Origin: Eledone cirrhosa
Taxonomy: Eukaryota; Mollusca; Cephalopoda; Octopoda; Eledonidae
Length of the DNA stretch: 64,000 nt
NCBI GenBank assembly: GCA_964016885.1
Contig: OZ024741.1
Location: 27,385,956 to 27,449,955 of the forward strand
Direction of reading: 5' to 3'
Under the pieces are notes generated by a model that was not told the DNA's origin, did no database searches, and saw only the letters and a list, made by a program, of their open reading frames with translations. The translations under genes were made by a program, and so were the position numbers. Numbering within the stretch: position 1 is the first letter of the stretch; the number at the start of each line of letters is the position of its first letter. Shown one piece after another: positions 63,781 through 64,000 of the stretch.

Positions 63781-64000
63781 TACACGCACACACACATACA
63801 TATATATATACTACATTCTAGGTGAATTTGTCTAAAACACATTTGATCTAACACAATTCATCTAAATTTATATATTTTATATTTTCACTAACAACTAATA
63901 AATTTAGTCATTTAAAGCAACAAAAGTATTATTATTGTTGTTGTTTTCTAAAGATTAAAAGTAACAAACTTACACAAGTAATAATTGGTTAAACTTCATT
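63208..64000. other. No gene seen; further (TA)n and (CA)n tracts
   Basis: (TA)n and (CA)n occur at 63,368-63,495, 63,588-63,692 and 63,749-63,811. The rest is AT-rich unique DNA with no recognised repeat. The window ends here. Confidence 0.5.

Overview
The window reads as non-coding genomic DNA from a cephalopod mollusc (octopus, squid or cuttlefish; I cannot decide which). The reasons are many tRNA-derived SINE copies with the 'GGGGTCGATAAAATAAAG' core and 'CTGGCCTTGTG' tail that I know from cephalopod genomes, a second SINE type whose tail runs into (GAT)n, TTAACCCTTT-ended MITEs, abundant (TA)n, (CA)n and trinucleotide microsatellites, and one clearly animal protein-coding exon. There are no bacterial features, operons or CRISPR arrays.

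Layout. (1) 1-33,300 is one uninterrupted satellite array of an 18-bp unit (TACTAACTACAGAACACA), about 1,800 copies and cut by the left window edge, organised in higher-order repeats of about 4.24, 3.7, 3.6 and 2.04 kb. It ends in a (CA)n-rich edge. (2) 33.5-35.2 kb holds nested small transposons: a ~1-kb foldback element carrying a TTAA-flanked MITE and a SINE, then a second foldback and a possible hammerhead ribozyme. (3) 35,226-35,350 is the terminal coding exon of a POU class 6-like homeobox gene on the + strand, with a good 3' splice site and a stop codon. No other exon of it is visible, so its last intron is at least 35 kb and contains the whole satellite. (4) 35.35-58 kb is the presumed 3'UTR and downstream DNA, full of microsatellites, minisatellites, SINEs, MITEs (one with a LINE 3' end inserted) and foldback elements sitting in (TA)n tracts. 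(5) 58.4-60.6 kb is a compound microsatellite block. (6) 60.6-64 kb holds more SINEs and (TA)n tracts.

The most interesting signals are these. First, several hammerhead ribozyme motifs were found by folding by eye. The one at 58,098-58,160 (minus strand) has every core nucleotide, three stems and an internal loop in stem I. A ~330-bp foldback at 51.8-52.1 kb carries a hammerhead in each arm. Another probable one lies at 57,581-57,632 and a weaker one at 34,917-34,986. Type I hammerheads with short stem III are known from Penelope-like elements and animal retrozymes, so these are likely relics or members of such a system. Second, the satellite puts a perfect UACUAAC branch-point consensus followed by CAG about every 18 nt on the sense strand of the POU6-like intron. 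Third, four unrelated-looking foldback or ribozyme families all abut (TA)n tracts.

Other coding evidence is thin: one possible terminal exon at 53,996-54,141 and two weaker candidates (52,304-52,390 and 62,415-62,470). All the long open frames in the satellite and microsatellites are repeat artefacts. Coordinates of repeats were set by eye and may be off by several bases.
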